NCBI RefSeq assembly: GCF_014696435.1
Contig: NZ_JACJQG010000002.1
Location: forward strand, 136,935 to 200,934
Direction of reading: 5' to 3'
Origin: Calothrix anomala FACHB-343
GTDB taxonomy: Bacteria > Cyanobacteriota > Cyanobacteriia > Cyanobacteriales > Nostocaceae
Length of the DNA: 64,000 bases
Shown here: positions 49,672-58,381 of the stretch, in pieces
Layout: every line of letters begins with the position of its first letter
How positions within the stretch are numbered: position 1 is the stretch's first letter
Translations under genes and position numbers: made by a program
Notes under the pieces: generated by a model
Database searches by the model: none
What the model saw: only the letters and a program-made list of their open reading frames with translations
What the model was told of the DNA's origin: nothing

Positions 49672-49702
49672 TTAAACAAACTCTAACAATGAGTTTGTTT
49701 AA
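49672..49702. repeat. Perfect 12-bp inverted repeat
   Basis: TTAAACAAACTC and GAGTTTGTTTAA flank a seven-base loop. It lies about 270 bp upstream of ftrV on that gene's strand. Confidence 0.85.
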
Positions 49703-49793
49703 GATAGGGTTTACCAATATGGCTAGCTGATGGTTAGAAAAACCCTTACCATCATTGATTCCTCACTGCACTTGTCCACTTTTAGAGGTGTCT

Positions 49794-49847
49794 CAGAGGC
49801 GCTTTGTTTGAGGATGAGCGGCCTCACGGGCTAGGAAAACCCGTTTT
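49794..49847 (+). ncRNA. Candidate structured RNA 3' end (two tandem hairpins and T-run)
   Basis: GAGGC-GC pairs with GC-G-GCCTC around an apical loop. Immediately next comes ACGGG/CCCGT with a nine-base loop and then TTTT. With the hairpins at 49672-49753 this could form a stable RNA of about 180 nt on the plus strand. No promoter was confirmed, and terminator-only function is equally possible. Confidence 0.25.
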
Positions 49848-49967
49848 AGCTCTTATAGCGCGGTTTCACGCCAAGTTCAATTTTACAACAAGATGACACT
49901 TTCCCCGCAAGGCGCGTTGTTGTTGCATTAGGGACGCGGGGGGGCAGGGGGACAAGGGGGAAAATTG

Positions 49968-50126
49968 GGAGCATCCCAATTTTGACGCAATACCCTCAAG
50001 GGTATTGCTATACCAACAAAGCCTGCCTTCGCAGGCTATCAAACTTTTAGCCTGCGAAGGCAGGCTTCGTATTTCTAGCCCCACCCTTATAGGGTGAGGG
50101 CGTTTTTTCACATTTGGGATGCTCCC
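49968..50126. mobile_element. MITE-like nested palindromic element with 13-bp inverted ends
   Basis: GGGAGCATCCCAA (49968-49980) and TTGGGATGCTCCC (50114-50126) are perfect inverse copies. Inside are CAATACCCTCAAGGGTATTG, GCCTGCCTTCGCAGGC, AGCCTGCGAAGGCAGGCT and CACCCTTATAGGGTG. It has no coding capacity. Confidence 0.62.
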
Positions 50127-50161
50127 GGAAAATTGTACAGACAAGGGTTCATCGCGTCTCT

Positions 50162-50208
50162 GCCCCATGCCCAATGCCCAATGCCCAATGCCCAATGCCC
50201 AATGCCCT
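50162..50208. repeat. AATGCCC heptamer array
   Basis: Six AATGCCC/CATGCCC units run up to the PP2C gene's stop codon and slightly into it (the stop is at 50207). Confidence 0.9.
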
Positions 50209-52123
50209 ATTCATTATTTGAAGAACATAGAGACTGCAATCCTGGGGGAAGTTGGCGACACATTTGTTGGAATGATTGGGGCTGAAGTTGCCACCACAGT
50301 AATAATCCTAATGTTGTGCTACCCAAAACTATCAATAATGCCCCAATGATGACTAAAGATTTACGTCGCCTTGGTTGTTGAACTGGGGTTAGTTCTGGTT
50401 CTGGAGTAATATCCAAATCGATGAGTACGGGCGAACTTTCCTCTAAAGAGTAGTCTTCTGGCGTTTCTATTTCAATAATTTCTACTTGAGGCTGTGCATA
50501 AGTTAAAGAAACGTAGTATTCGCGGGATACGTTGCACAGAGTCATAACTATTGATGTATTATCATAGCCATTTTTCTGATTGGCAAACTTAATCCAACGC
50601 TGTACGGCGTCTTCGATATCTAGTTGCTTGTTCAGCACTTTTAAGGCAAAACTTCGCCATGATTGTTCAACCCAGTCATGGTCACTTAAGCCATCAGAAC
50701 ACAACAATAATATGCCATCTTCCTCTAATATAAACCGCTTGATTTGCACCCGCAGAGCGTCTGCATCTCTGGTTCCCAAGGCTTGAGTTAGGGCGGTTGC
50801 ATCCGATCGCATTAAGGCTTGACGATAAAAATTGCGGGCGTGACGCACTTCTCGCGCGGCAACATCATCATCTACTGTGAGTAATTGACAGTAATTTGGT
50901 GTAATCCAATAAGCACGGCTATTCCCCACACTAGCTAAGTAAAGTTCATGGGTAGTTGCCGATCCTTTAGCTGATTTGGCGGGGATTCTTTGGGGTATTT
51001 GTAACGCCATTACCAAGGTTGTCGCCATACGTTCTCTACCTTGGCGATTTTCGGCGTCGTTACTGGCACAAATGACGTTATTTACTACCCGCAAGCTAGC
51101 TTCTAGTTGATCTATCCACAAATCGGGGGTAGTTAGTTCAGTTTGTGTGGTTAACTCGGAAAATAAGGCACGAACCTGCAATTTTATTGACTGTACTGCT
51201 AATTGACTGGCTACTTCACCGCCTTGATGTCCGCCAATACCATCACAAACAATTGATAAATGGGGGATTAATGGATCTTTGAGATCGTCAGAATTCGCTG
51301 GAAAGCAAGCATCTTCATTGCGCGTCATGACGATTCCCGCATCGGTTGCGCCTGCTAGTTCCAAATTTAATGGTAATTCTGCGGCAGATGAGAGTAATAA
51401 GGTGTTGAGTTGATTAGCGATTGTTTCAAACTCAACTTCTGGGGTAAACATCTGCTTGACGATATTTTGTAAACCTGAAGCGATCGCAGTTTTAGCAGAA
51501 CTGAGTAAAGGTTGCCAAGATTCACCCAAATCTTTTAAACTCAGGCTTTGTGTAGTCTGGTGTAGTTCCAAAAGCCGCACGCACCAACCTTGTACCCGCA
51601 GGTTGTTAGACATGAGTAAACTGCTGGCTACACCTTGTTCTAATAAAGGTTGCCAAAGTTGGAGAATTTGCCATAGCCAGTAAACTTGTCTAACCGCCGT
51701 GGATTGTTCCCAAGCATTTGCGATCGCTGGATAAAGCTTACCATTCTCGGCTATGGGAACGTTTTCTAGCAATAAAATCTCATCCCCATTACCCTCAGCC
51801 GCGCGTACATAACCGTAAGCTTGGGGCAAGTGCGATCGCTCATAATATAATCGGAGATAAGGAATCACAGCCTGTGGTAATTCTGTGGGAATCTCTGGTA
51901 GTAGCCCTGGTTGTGTATCTAACCAAATTTGATGAGTAATTACCTCATATCTATTTGCTACAGTTGTACCAGGGGCAATTTTTGCGGCTGATGCACCAGT
52001 AGCCCACAGATAGCGATGCACTAAGGCTGTTTGGCAATTAGCACAAACACGATTATTCAAAGGATTAACCGGGTTTGTACAGTCTGGATTGATGCAATAA
52101 ACGATCCGTTCGGTAGTAATCAT
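50207..52123 (-). CDS. Zinc-ribbon/pseudokinase-like/PP2C phosphatase, C-terminal membrane anchor
   Basis: A 638-residue protein. Residues 9-34 form a zinc ribbon (YCINPDC, RVCANCQ). Residues about 50-240 look like a degenerate protein kinase fold: TTVANRYEVI at the start, ILLLENVP like a hinge, and QILQLWQPLLEQGVASSLL where the HRD region would be, but without Lys, HRD or DFG. The PP2C domain (about 268-520) is intact: TRNEDA, VCDGIGGHQGGE, LLCSDGLSDHDW and GYDNTSIVM. Residues about 592-613 form a single TM (LVIIGALLIVLGSTTLGLLLWW), followed by about 25 residues. It should dephosphorylate Ser/Thr proteins. The order zinc ribbon-NRYEV mimics cyanobacterial Ser/Thr kinases. Confidence 0.88.
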   Translation of the reverse strand: MITTERIVYCINPDCTNPVNPLNNRVCANCQTALVHRYLWATGASAAKIAPGTTVANRYEVITHQIWLDTQPGLLPEIPTELPQAVIPYLRLYYERSHLPQAYGYVRAAEGNGDEILLLENVPIAENGKLYPAIANAWEQSTAVRQVYWLWQILQLWQPLLEQGVASSLLMSNNLRVQGWCVRLLELHQTTQSLSLKDLGESWQPLLSSAKTAIASGLQNIVKQMFTPEVEFETIANQLNTLLLSSAAELPLNLELAGATDAGIVMTRNEDACFPANSDDLKDPLIPHLSIVCDGIGGHQGGEVASQLAVQSIKLQVRALFSELTTQTELTTPDLWIDQLEASLRVVNNVICASNDAENRQGRERMATTLVMALQIPQRIPAKSAKGSATTHELYLASVGNSRAYWITPNYCQLLTVDDDVAAREVRHARNFYRQALMRSDATALTQALGTRDADALRVQIKRFILEEDGILLLCSDGLSDHDWVEQSWRSFALKVLNKQLDIEDAVQRWIKFANQKNGYDNTSIVMTLCNVSREYYVSLTYAQPQVEIIEIETPEDYSLEESSPVLIDLDITPEPELTPVQQPRRRKSLVIIGALLIVLGSTTLGLLLWWQLQPQSFQQMCRQLPPGLQSLCSSNNE

Positions 52124-52345
52124 AAACTCATTAATTTCATCACATTAATTTCGATTAAATATACCTGGCAAATACTCGAAGGCTAGAATAGACTGTTTCT
52201 GTGTACCCTTGGCTACAACTTGTTACTGAAATTCATCAAAATTGATGGTTAAAATACCATATTTAGCTTTCCGTAAACACTAAGCCAGAGGGTGGATCTA
52301 GTAAGAGAAAGAGATTTACATAAATGTAGTGTCTAGGATGGCGCT

Positions 52346-52780
52346 ATGCCAAGTTATACCGTAATCTGGCTCTTAGCAGGATCAGTTTTGTGTTTAATGG
52401 AACTGTTCTTACCGTCTGCTTTTGTCGCTTTCATGATGGGAATTAGCGCCTTTATCGTGGCGCTACTGTCTCGGTTTGTTTTAAGTAGTGTGTGGCTGCA
52501 AGTTTTCGCTTGGCTGTTTTTGTCTACATTACTAGTTTTCGGTTCCCGCCGATTTGTGCAACCGCGACGACGCAACACAAAAATCCAAAATGCAATTACA
52601 GCTGAAACTTTAACAGAAATTCCGGCAGGAAAAACAGGGCGAGTATTATACGAAGGAAATTCTTGGCAAGCAAGATGTGATGATGACAAACTCAGCATCT
52701 CATCCCATCAAAGAGTTTATGTCGTTCGTAGAGAAGGCACAACCTTAATTGTGATGCCGGAAAATTTGTTGCATTCATAA
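52346..52780 (+). CDS. NfeD family membrane protein
   Basis: A 144-residue short NfeD. Hydrophobic helices at about 7-45 and 48-68 (VIWLLAGSVLCLMELFLPS, FAWLFLSTLLVFGSRRF) precede an OB-fold domain (GKTGRVLYEGNSWQARCDD, VYVVRREGTTLIVMP). The NfeD proteins pair with SPFH/stomatin proteins in the membrane. The stomatin gene follows 206 bp downstream on the same strand, separated by two heptamer arrays. Confidence 0.9.
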   Translation: MPSYTVIWLLAGSVLCLMELFLPSAFVAFMMGISAFIVALLSRFVLSSVWLQVFAWLFLSTLLVFGSRRFVQPRRRNTKIQNAITAETLTEIPAGKTGRVLYEGNSWQARCDDDKLSISSHQRVYVVRREGTTLIVMPENLLHS

Positions 52781-52782
52781 GT

Positions 52783-52859
52783 ATGGGGCATTGGGCATTG
52801 GGCATGGGGCATGGGGCATAGAAACAATTTTGGATTTTGGATTTTGGATTTTGGATTAG
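52783..52859. repeat. GGGCATT array followed by TTTTGGA array
   Basis: Two different 7-bp tandem arrays lie side by side: five GGGCATT/GGGCATG units (52787-52819) and four TTTTGGA units (52828-52857). They lie between the NfeD stop and the stomatin start. Confidence 0.88.
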
Positions 52860-52986
52860 AATGCAACATCGCAAATCTGTGTTGAAGCCTTATCTCCGAA
52901 TTGTCGCAAAATCTAAAATTTCTTGTCCTATATGCTCCTGTACCCATCTCTAATTATTTCAATATTAAAAAGTTAGGAGAATTACA

Positions 52987-53964
52987 ATGCAAGAATTCTT
53001 GTTGCTCGTATTTTTGGCACTTGGTGGTTCTGCTTTAGCTGGTTCGGTGAGGGTGATTAATCAAGGCGATGAGGCTTTGGTGGAACGATTGGGTAGCTAT
53101 AACAAAAAGCTAGAACCAGGGCTGAATATAGTAACCCCTTTTCTAGATAAAATTGTCTATAAACAAACGATTCGGGAAAAAGTTTTAGATATTCCGCCAC
53201 AACAATGTATTACCCGTGATAACGTTTCTATCACTGTGGATGCTGTAGTTTACTGGCGGATAATGGATATGGAGAAAGCTTATTACAAAGTAGAAAATCT
53301 CCAATCAGCAATGGTGAATTTAGTACTAACTCAAATCCGCTCGGAAATGGGACAATTAGAGTTAGATGAAACCTTTACTGCTCGTTCCCAAATTAATGAG
53401 ATTCTTTTGCGGGATTTGGATATTGCTACCGATCCTTGGGGTGTGAAAGTCACACGGGTAGAACTGCGAGATTTGATTCCATCAAAAGCAGTACAGGAAT
53501 CGATGGAATTACAGATGTCAGCAGAACGGAAAAAAAGAGCATCTATTTTAACCTCAGAAGGCGATCGCGAATCAGCAGTAAATAGCGCCAGAGGTAAAGC
53601 CGAAGCCCAAGTTCTCGACGCAGAAGCCCGTCAAAAATCGGTGATTTTGCAAGCTGAAGCTGAACAAAAAGCAATTGTTTTGAAAGCACAAGCCGAACGT
53701 CAGCAGCAAGTTCTCAAAGCCCAAGCGATCGCTGAATCTGCAGACATTATTGCCCAAAAAATTAAAACCAACCCCGAAGCCCAAAAAGCCTTAGAAGTTC
53801 TATTTGCCTTGGGTTATTTAGATATGGGCACAACAATTGGTAAAAGCGATAGCAGCAAAGTTATGTTTATCGATCCCCGCACTATTCCTGCCACTCTAGA
53901 AGGCATCAAATCTATTGTTGCAGATGGACAGGAGATACCAGGGGTAAATAATCATCGCGGTTAG
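52987..53964 (+). CDS. SPFH/stomatin-family (QmcA-like) protein
   Basis: A 325-residue protein. One N-terminal membrane segment ([18 protein letters not shown]) precedes the SPFH domain ([45 protein letters not shown]-like [11 protein letters not shown]). A long Ala/Glu/Gln coiled coil follows ([20 protein letters not shown]). It fits QmcA/HflK-type membrane-domain organisers that oligomerise and may control FtsH or other proteases. AGGAGA just upstream is a good ribosome site. Confidence 0.93.
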   Translation: MQEFLLLVFLALGGSALAGSVRVINQGDEALVERLGSYNKKLEPGLNIVTPFLDKIVYKQTIREKVLDIPPQQCITRDNVSITVDAVVYWRIMDMEKAYYKVENLQSAMVNLVLTQIRSEMGQLELDETFTARSQINEILLRDLDIATDPWGVKVTRVELRDLIPSKAVQESMELQMSAERKKRASILTSEGDRESAVNSARGKAEAQVLDAEARQKSVILQAEAEQKAIVLKAQAERQQQVLKAQAIAESADIIAQKIKTNPEAQKALEVLFALGYLDMGTTIGKSDSSKVMFIDPRTIPATLEGIKSIVADGQEIPGVNNHRG

Positions 53965-53970
53965 TCGAAA

Positions 53971-54042
53971 ACAATTGTAGAGACGCGATTAATCGCGTCT
54001 CTGCCTCTGCCCAACACCCAATGCCCCATGCCCCATGCCCAA
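53971..54042. repeat. GACGCGATTAATCGCGTC palindrome plus AATGCCC units
   Basis: It combines ACAATTGTAGAGACGCGATT-AATCGCGTCTCTGCC with five CATGCCC/AATGCCC-like heptamers, between two convergent genes. Confidence 0.88.
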
Positions 54043-54045
54043 TTA

Positions 54046-55878
54046 TCAAATCCCCCAATTAATACTGAAACCAAAGTTAGTACCGTCAGGTTCTGCGGTT
54101 AGAGTTCCTAAGCCACTTTGCCCGATTGCATTACCTGCAAATAAATCTAAGCCAAAGCCAGAACCAGGTAAAAAGCGCAAGCCTGTACTCCAAGTACTTC
54201 TTTTGCCATCGAAAACGGGGGTATATTCGCCAATCAATTGCAAATTATCCCCGATGGCTTGGTTAACTCCTATACCGAAGCCTATACGCTGTGTGTCTCC
54301 AAAAAGTGCTGCTTTAGGATTAATTGATAAGGCTGTTTGGGAATTGATTTGATAAGCTATTGGTAATTCTACGTACAAAGTCCCGTTGATACCACCTCCT
54401 TGCAACTCTGTTTCACTGATGCCGGCTAGCTTCAGACTGAGGGTAAGCCCATCGCCTCGGATTTGATCGAAGAACTTAAGTTTCATTGCACCCCCAATTT
54501 TCACTCCCGGCCCGGATATATCTTCTTCAGAAAAGCGATCGCTTGACGCAAATTGATTTACAGTCAGTTCTAGTTGTGAATCATCGGTTAAACCATAAGC
54601 TAGAGCAAAACTAGAACTACCACCTGTACCCAACCCTCCTCTAAATTGGAAATGTCCGCTTGGTAGAGTGTTAGCACTGGAAAGTGTCAACCCATCAAAT
54701 AGTAAAGAGCGTTGCCTATAGCCGGCGAAGCCATCGCGATCGGAAAGCAATATTGGGGGATTATTAGTAAAATTAGCTGCATACCCTTGTCCAAAATCAA
54801 TCGCGTGTTTGAAGCGAACTCCTAATAATAAATCTTCGCCATCAGGAATAAAGCTTAACAAGCCTGTAGTCGGTGTTGCGCCATAACTGTTAGTAGCATA
54901 AACCTCTGCTCCCATTCTGGGATTGAGAGCGTAATCTATCCCAACAGTCCAGAGTAATTTGCTGGTAATCGAACGATTTTTAGCAATAAAAGTATTACCT
55001 CCAGGCCCCAAAGGAGTTTGAATATTTGCAAATAAATTTACTCGTTTAGATGTTTGCCAACTAAACCCCGTACCAATATTAAAAAATGTCCCAAAAAAAT
55101 CTCCTCCAGCAACTTTTTCGGGAAATAAAACTACTCCTGGTGTGAGGTGTAATTGCAAAGTAGGTGAAGCTTTATAAGTAATTGGTAACTGCAAAGCGCC
55201 AACTGGTCTGGCAACAAAAAAGGGTTGATTGGGACTATTATTAAAAACTCCAGTATTTGACGATATATGTAACAACTGAACTGTACCTGCAACACCTACA
55301 GCCCAATGATTATCTCTCACAAGTTGATATTTTAATTTAGTCCCATAACTGACAGTAGTAAAGTAAGGGCATTCACTTCTAACTGGACATTTAAGATAAT
55401 CATCAAAAATATCGCCTGTAAAACCTATTTGTAAGTTATCTGTAATTCCCCAATCAATATTTAGCTGATAGGTTTGTAAACCTGTACCTGAAATAGAATT
55501 ATCTGTTGGTAGAACTTGTAAAAAACCGCCTTCTATCTGAACATCACCCTGTCGCAATTGGTTACCAGTTTCCAAGTTATGCAATTGAGTTGGCGGTGCT
55601 TGTAATGGGGAAAGTCTTACTTTTGTTGGTAAAATTTCGCTGAAATCGCCATCAAGCGCCCGCTTTTGTAGAAGTTCCTCTAATGTTTTTTCTGGAACAG
55701 TCAGGAGTAATTCAGACTGCAAATCTTTTGCTTGATTACTAACAGGCGATCGCGTTTGGGAAAGTTCTTCTGTAGTAACTTCTCTTAAAGAAACAGAATA
55801 TACCACCTCAGAGGCATAACTTAAACTACCAAAAGATAGATAAAGCAAACCACAAGCAAGAATTTTAATTTTATGCAT
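54046..55878 (-). CDS. Outer-membrane beta-barrel protein
   Basis: A 610-residue protein. A Sec signal peptide (KIKILACGLLYLSFGSLSYA, cut near residue 22) precedes a periplasmic part (about 23-125). The rest alternates short amphipathic strands, many ending in aromatic residues (LQIGFTGDIF, LLWTVGIDYAL, FQFRGGLGTGG), and the last residues are GFSINWGI, as in barrels. I do not recognise a named porin family; no SLH domain is seen. It is followed on its strand by repeats; the Zur-like gene is upstream on the same strand. Confidence 0.8.
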   Translation of the reverse strand: MHKIKILACGLLYLSFGSLSYASEVVYSVSLREVTTEELSQTRSPVSNQAKDLQSELLLTVPEKTLEELLQKRALDGDFSEILPTKVRLSPLQAPPTQLHNLETGNQLRQGDVQIEGGFLQVLPTDNSISGTGLQTYQLNIDWGITDNLQIGFTGDIFDDYLKCPVRSECPYFTTVSYGTKLKYQLVRDNHWAVGVAGTVQLLHISSNTGVFNNSPNQPFFVARPVGALQLPITYKASPTLQLHLTPGVVLFPEKVAGGDFFGTFFNIGTGFSWQTSKRVNLFANIQTPLGPGGNTFIAKNRSITSKLLWTVGIDYALNPRMGAEVYATNSYGATPTTGLLSFIPDGEDLLLGVRFKHAIDFGQGYAANFTNNPPILLSDRDGFAGYRQRSLLFDGLTLSSANTLPSGHFQFRGGLGTGGSSSFALAYGLTDDSQLELTVNQFASSDRFSEEDISGPGVKIGGAMKLKFFDQIRGDGLTLSLKLAGISETELQGGGINGTLYVELPIAYQINSQTALSINPKAALFGDTQRIGFGIGVNQAIGDNLQLIGEYTPVFDGKRSTWSTGLRFLPGSGFGLDLFAGNAIGQSGLGTLTAEPDGTNFGFSINWGI

Positions 55879-56080
55879 ATTTATTCTGAGGCGATCGCTC
55901 TAATTCCAGATGAAAAACAGTATAAAAAAAATCCCATTTTCTTGCTTTCGCCATTAAAAAAGCTGACAGCGAAATTTATCGTCGTCAGCGTATTAATCAA
56001 TACAATCAAGTTATTACCAGGCTTGTTATTTTTCTAATTTCTCCTGTCCCATTTCCATTTATAAAACAGGAATACAAATA

Positions 56081-56113
56081 ACAATTGTACAGACGCGATT
56101 CATCGCGTCTCTA
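56081..56113. repeat. GACGCGATTCATCGCGTC palindrome
   Basis: It lies directly after the Zur-like gene on its strand; the last bases overlap that gene's stop codon. AACAATTGTAC precedes it. Confidence 0.9.
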
Positions 56114-56515
56114 ATGACCAATCTGCGCCGCTTGCTCACTTTGACACTGGTCACACAATCCGAAAAACTCCAGAGTATGGTAAAAAATTTTAAACTTATG
56201 ATTAGCTTCTAACTTATCTTCTAAGTCATGTACTGGACATTGATTAATGGGAATTGAGATACCACATTGCAAACAGGTGAGGTGATGTTTATCTTGTTGC
56301 GCTAGACTATATAAGGCTTCACCATTAGCTAAAGTCCGTACTTGTACCATTCCTTCTAGTTTTAAGGCTTCTAAGGAGCGGTAAACTGTTGCTAATCCCA
56401 TACTTTGATTAAGGTTACGTAATTCCACGTATATATCTTGTGCGGAAATTCCTTGCTTGATGGTTTTCAACAGATTTAGAATTCTCTCCTGACTGCGGGT
56501 GCGTATAGCTCTCAT
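56111..56515 (-). CDS. Fur-family regulator, Zur (FurB)-like
   Basis: A 134-residue protein. The winged helix has TRSQERILNLLKTIKQGISA and LATVYRSLEALKLEGMV. The dimerisation part has HHLTCLQCG and, near the end, LCDQCQ, which together give the four-Cys structural zinc site. The sequence agrees in feel with FurB/Zur of Nostoc rather than with FurA or PerR, but I cannot exclude the latter without a search. Zur represses zinc uptake and zinc-sparing genes when zinc is bound. The gene is divergent from purS and upstream of an outer-membrane barrel. Confidence 0.8.
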   Translation of the reverse strand: MRAIRTRSQERILNLLKTIKQGISAQDIYVELRNLNQSMGLATVYRSLEALKLEGMVQVRTLANGEALYSLAQQDKHHLTCLQCGISIPINQCPVHDLEDKLEANHKFKIFYHTLEFFGLCDQCQSEQAAQIGH

Positions 56516-56660
56516 AAATAATTTTTTTAATTTAGCGCTTGAGTTGAAGCTCTCATATAGACTCGCTGAATGAATTAACTATAATCGCTTCATAATCTTA
56601 TTTTTACTCAGTTGGAACAGAAAGTTATAGTATAGCGATCGCAGCATTTAGCGATCGCCC

Positions 56661-56939
56661 ATGCAAAGGAAGTATTTAGCCAAAATTTTCGTGACACTCC
56701 GTCCTTCTGTTTTAGACCCAGCTGGTGTAGCTGTGCAATCTGGTCTCAAGCAACTAGGATACGACAACGTAGAGCAAGTACGGATTGGAAAGTACATTGA
56801 ATTGACAATTACCTCAACCCAAGAAGCCAAAGCCCGTCAAGACTTGGATCGCATCTGCGACCAAATGCTAGCCAATCCAGTCATCGAAAATTATCGTTTT
56901 GAACTAATCGAAGTCGAAACACAGACAGGCGTGTTTTAG
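56661..56939 (+). CDS. purS: Phosphoribosylformylglycinamidine synthase, subunit PurS
   Basis: A 92-residue protein: KYLAKIFVTLRPSVLDPAGV, LGYDNVEQVRIGKYIEL, then CDQMLANPVIENYRFEL. PurS joins PurQ and PurL in the three-part FGAM synthase of purine synthesis. The start codon is embedded right after two HIP1 octamers (56637-56658). purQ follows 122 bp downstream. Confidence 0.94.
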   Translation: MQRKYLAKIFVTLRPSVLDPAGVAVQSGLKQLGYDNVEQVRIGKYIELTITSTQEAKARQDLDRICDQMLANPVIENYRFELIEVETQTGVF

Positions 56940-56977
56940 GGACAAGGAGGACAAGGAGGACAAAGGGGATGAATGAA

Positions 56978-57064
56978 AATTGTACAGACGCGATTAATCG
57001 CGTCTCTAACAAATGACCAATGACTAATGACCATTGACCATTGACCATTGACCATTGACAAATG
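56978..57064. repeat. Palindrome plus TGACCAT heptamer array between purS and purQ
   Basis: A GACGCGATTAATCGCGTC unit (56978-57006) is followed by about seven TGACCAT/TGACCAA/TGACAAA heptamers. The purQ ATG lies in the last unit. GACAAGGAG repeats (56941-56960) precede. Confidence 0.9.
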
Positions 57065-57739
57065 ACAAAATTTGGTGTAATTGTTTTTCCCGGTTCTAAT
57101 TGCGATCGCGATGTTGCCTATGTAACCAGAGACGTACTTGGGCAACCAACTCGCATGGTATGGCATCAAGAGACTGATATTGCTGATTTAGATGTGATTG
57201 TCATCCCTGGTGGTTTTAGTTACGGGGATTATTTACGTTGTGGTGCGATCGCCCGTTTTTCGCCAGTTATGCAGCAAGTTGTAGAACATGCCCAAAAGGG
57301 TAAGTTTGTTTTGGGGATTTGCAATGGTTTTCAAGTCTTAACAGAAGCAGGCTTGTTACCAGGAATTCTCACGAGAAATCAGGATTTACATTTTATTTGC
57401 GATCGCCTGCCGTTAAAAGTTGAGCGTACCGATTTACCTTGGACGCAAGGCTACGCAGCTGGTGAGATTATTACCATACCAGTGGCCCACGGCGAAGGTC
57501 GATATTATGCAGATAAAGCCACACTGGCAGAATTAGAAGATAACGGGCAAGTAGTATTCCGTTACGCAGGTGAAAATCCCAACGGTTCCTTAAATAGCAT
57601 CGCAGGGATTTGTAACCGCCAAGGCAACGTTTTAGGCATGATGCCCCATCCTGAAAGAGCATCTGACCCAATTTTAGGCGGTGAAGATGGTTTGCGGATG
57701 TTTCAAGGCTTATTAAATAAAGTCGCTGCGATCGCCTAG
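57062..57739 (+). CDS. purQ: Phosphoribosylformylglycinamidine synthase, glutaminase subunit PurQ
   Basis: A 225-residue class I glutamine amidotransferase: [54 protein letters not shown] with the nucleophile Cys, and [11 protein letters not shown] with the catalytic His/Glu. It supplies ammonia to PurL. The first codons (MTK) are supplied by the last heptamer of the array upstream. Confidence 0.96.
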   Translation: MTKFGVIVFPGSNCDRDVAYVTRDVLGQPTRMVWHQETDIADLDVIVIPGGFSYGDYLRCGAIARFSPVMQQVVEHAQKGKFVLGICNGFQVLTEAGLLPGILTRNQDLHFICDRLPLKVERTDLPWTQGYAAGEIITIPVAHGEGRYYADKATLAELEDNGQVVFRYAGENPNGSLNSIAGICNRQGNVLGMMPHPERASDPILGGEDGLRMFQGLLNKVAAIA

Positions 57740-57766
57740 TCATTTTTCTATAAACTTTTGTTAAGT

Positions 57767-57873
57767 TCGTAGTAATCACTTTAGTGCCTCAAAATCGAGG
57801 ATTAAAGTCCTGACTACGGACTTATTTTGTTACATAAATAACAAATGACCATTGACCATTGAATATTGACTCA
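57767..57873. repeat. Inverted GTAGTAATCAC/GTCCTGACTAC repeat and TGACCAT array
   Basis: An imperfect inverted repeat of the widespread GTAGTGAGGACTTTAGTCC family (57767-57823) is followed by about four TGACCAT-type heptamers (57843-57873), ending 7 bp before the next ATG. Confidence 0.75.
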
Positions 57874-57879
57874 TAAAAA

Positions 57880-58131
57880 ATGCCTAAAAAACAGAAATTT
57901 CCTTACCTCCTGGGTTCTAAATGGACAGCCCAGCAAAAAGTAGATGGTTGGCGACATTTCCAAGTTGTCAATCGCAAAAATCAAGGTAATTGGGTTTACG
58001 CCGAAATGGTTGCAGCTTGCGATCCAAAAGTTCGCTTCTGGCTCAACGCCAAATTATTACAAGATAACTCCCAATGGCAAGCGGGCTGGCAACCACTCAA
58101 AGAAATCGCACAACTCGAAGACTTAGCGTAA
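57880..58131 (+). CDS. TIGR02450-family Trp-rich protein
   Basis: An 83-residue protein with seven Trp: KWTAQQKV, GWRHFQVVNR, GNWVYAEMVA, RFWLNAKLL, WQAGWQPL. This matches the small Trp-rich TIGR02450 family found mainly in cyanobacteria and some proteobacteria. The function is unknown. No operon partner is clear. Confidence 0.85.
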   Translation: MPKKQKFPYLLGSKWTAQQKVDGWRHFQVVNRKNQGNWVYAEMVAACDPKVRFWLNAKLLQDNSQWQAGWQPLKEIAQLEDLA

Positions 58132-58150
58132 GAGCTAGGGGACAAGAGAG

Positions 58151-58220
58151 ACAATTGTACAGACGCGATTAATCGCGTCTCTGCCCAATGCCCAATGCCC
58201 AATGCCCCATGCCCCATGCC
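58151..58220. repeat. GACGCGATTAATCGCGTC palindrome plus AATGCCC array
   Basis: The palindrome with its ACAATTGTAC lead is followed by five AATGCCC/CATGCCC units, the same order as at 53971. Confidence 0.9.
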
Positions 58221-58330
58221 CAATACCCACTCACTCAAAATTTAATAATTTGTTGCATATAAAAAGCACTTTTACCAAAAATTCCGCGATCGCGATCGCA
58301 TAACTTGAAAGATTTTTCTCAATAAATCAA

Positions 58331-58381
58331 GCCCGCCTGCTTATGCTGTAACTATTTCAGCCTAAATAGGCGGGCGTTTTA
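58331..58381 (+). terminator. Branched hairpin terminator
   Basis: The outer stem GCCCGCCT/AGGCGGGC encloses a small GCTG/CAGC hairpin and is followed by GTTTT, about 200 bp after the Trp-rich gene. Confidence 0.6.

Larger units (their letters stand above)
49399..50206. other. 800-bp structured, repeat-rich non-coding region
   Basis: It carries, in order, a GCCTGCCCATGCAGGC repeat, a perfect 12-bp inverted repeat at 49672, further hairpins at 49706-49753 and 49794-49847, the nested palindrome at 49968-50126 and an AATGCCC array. No protein gene is accepted. It includes the promoter of ftrV. Confidence 0.6.
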
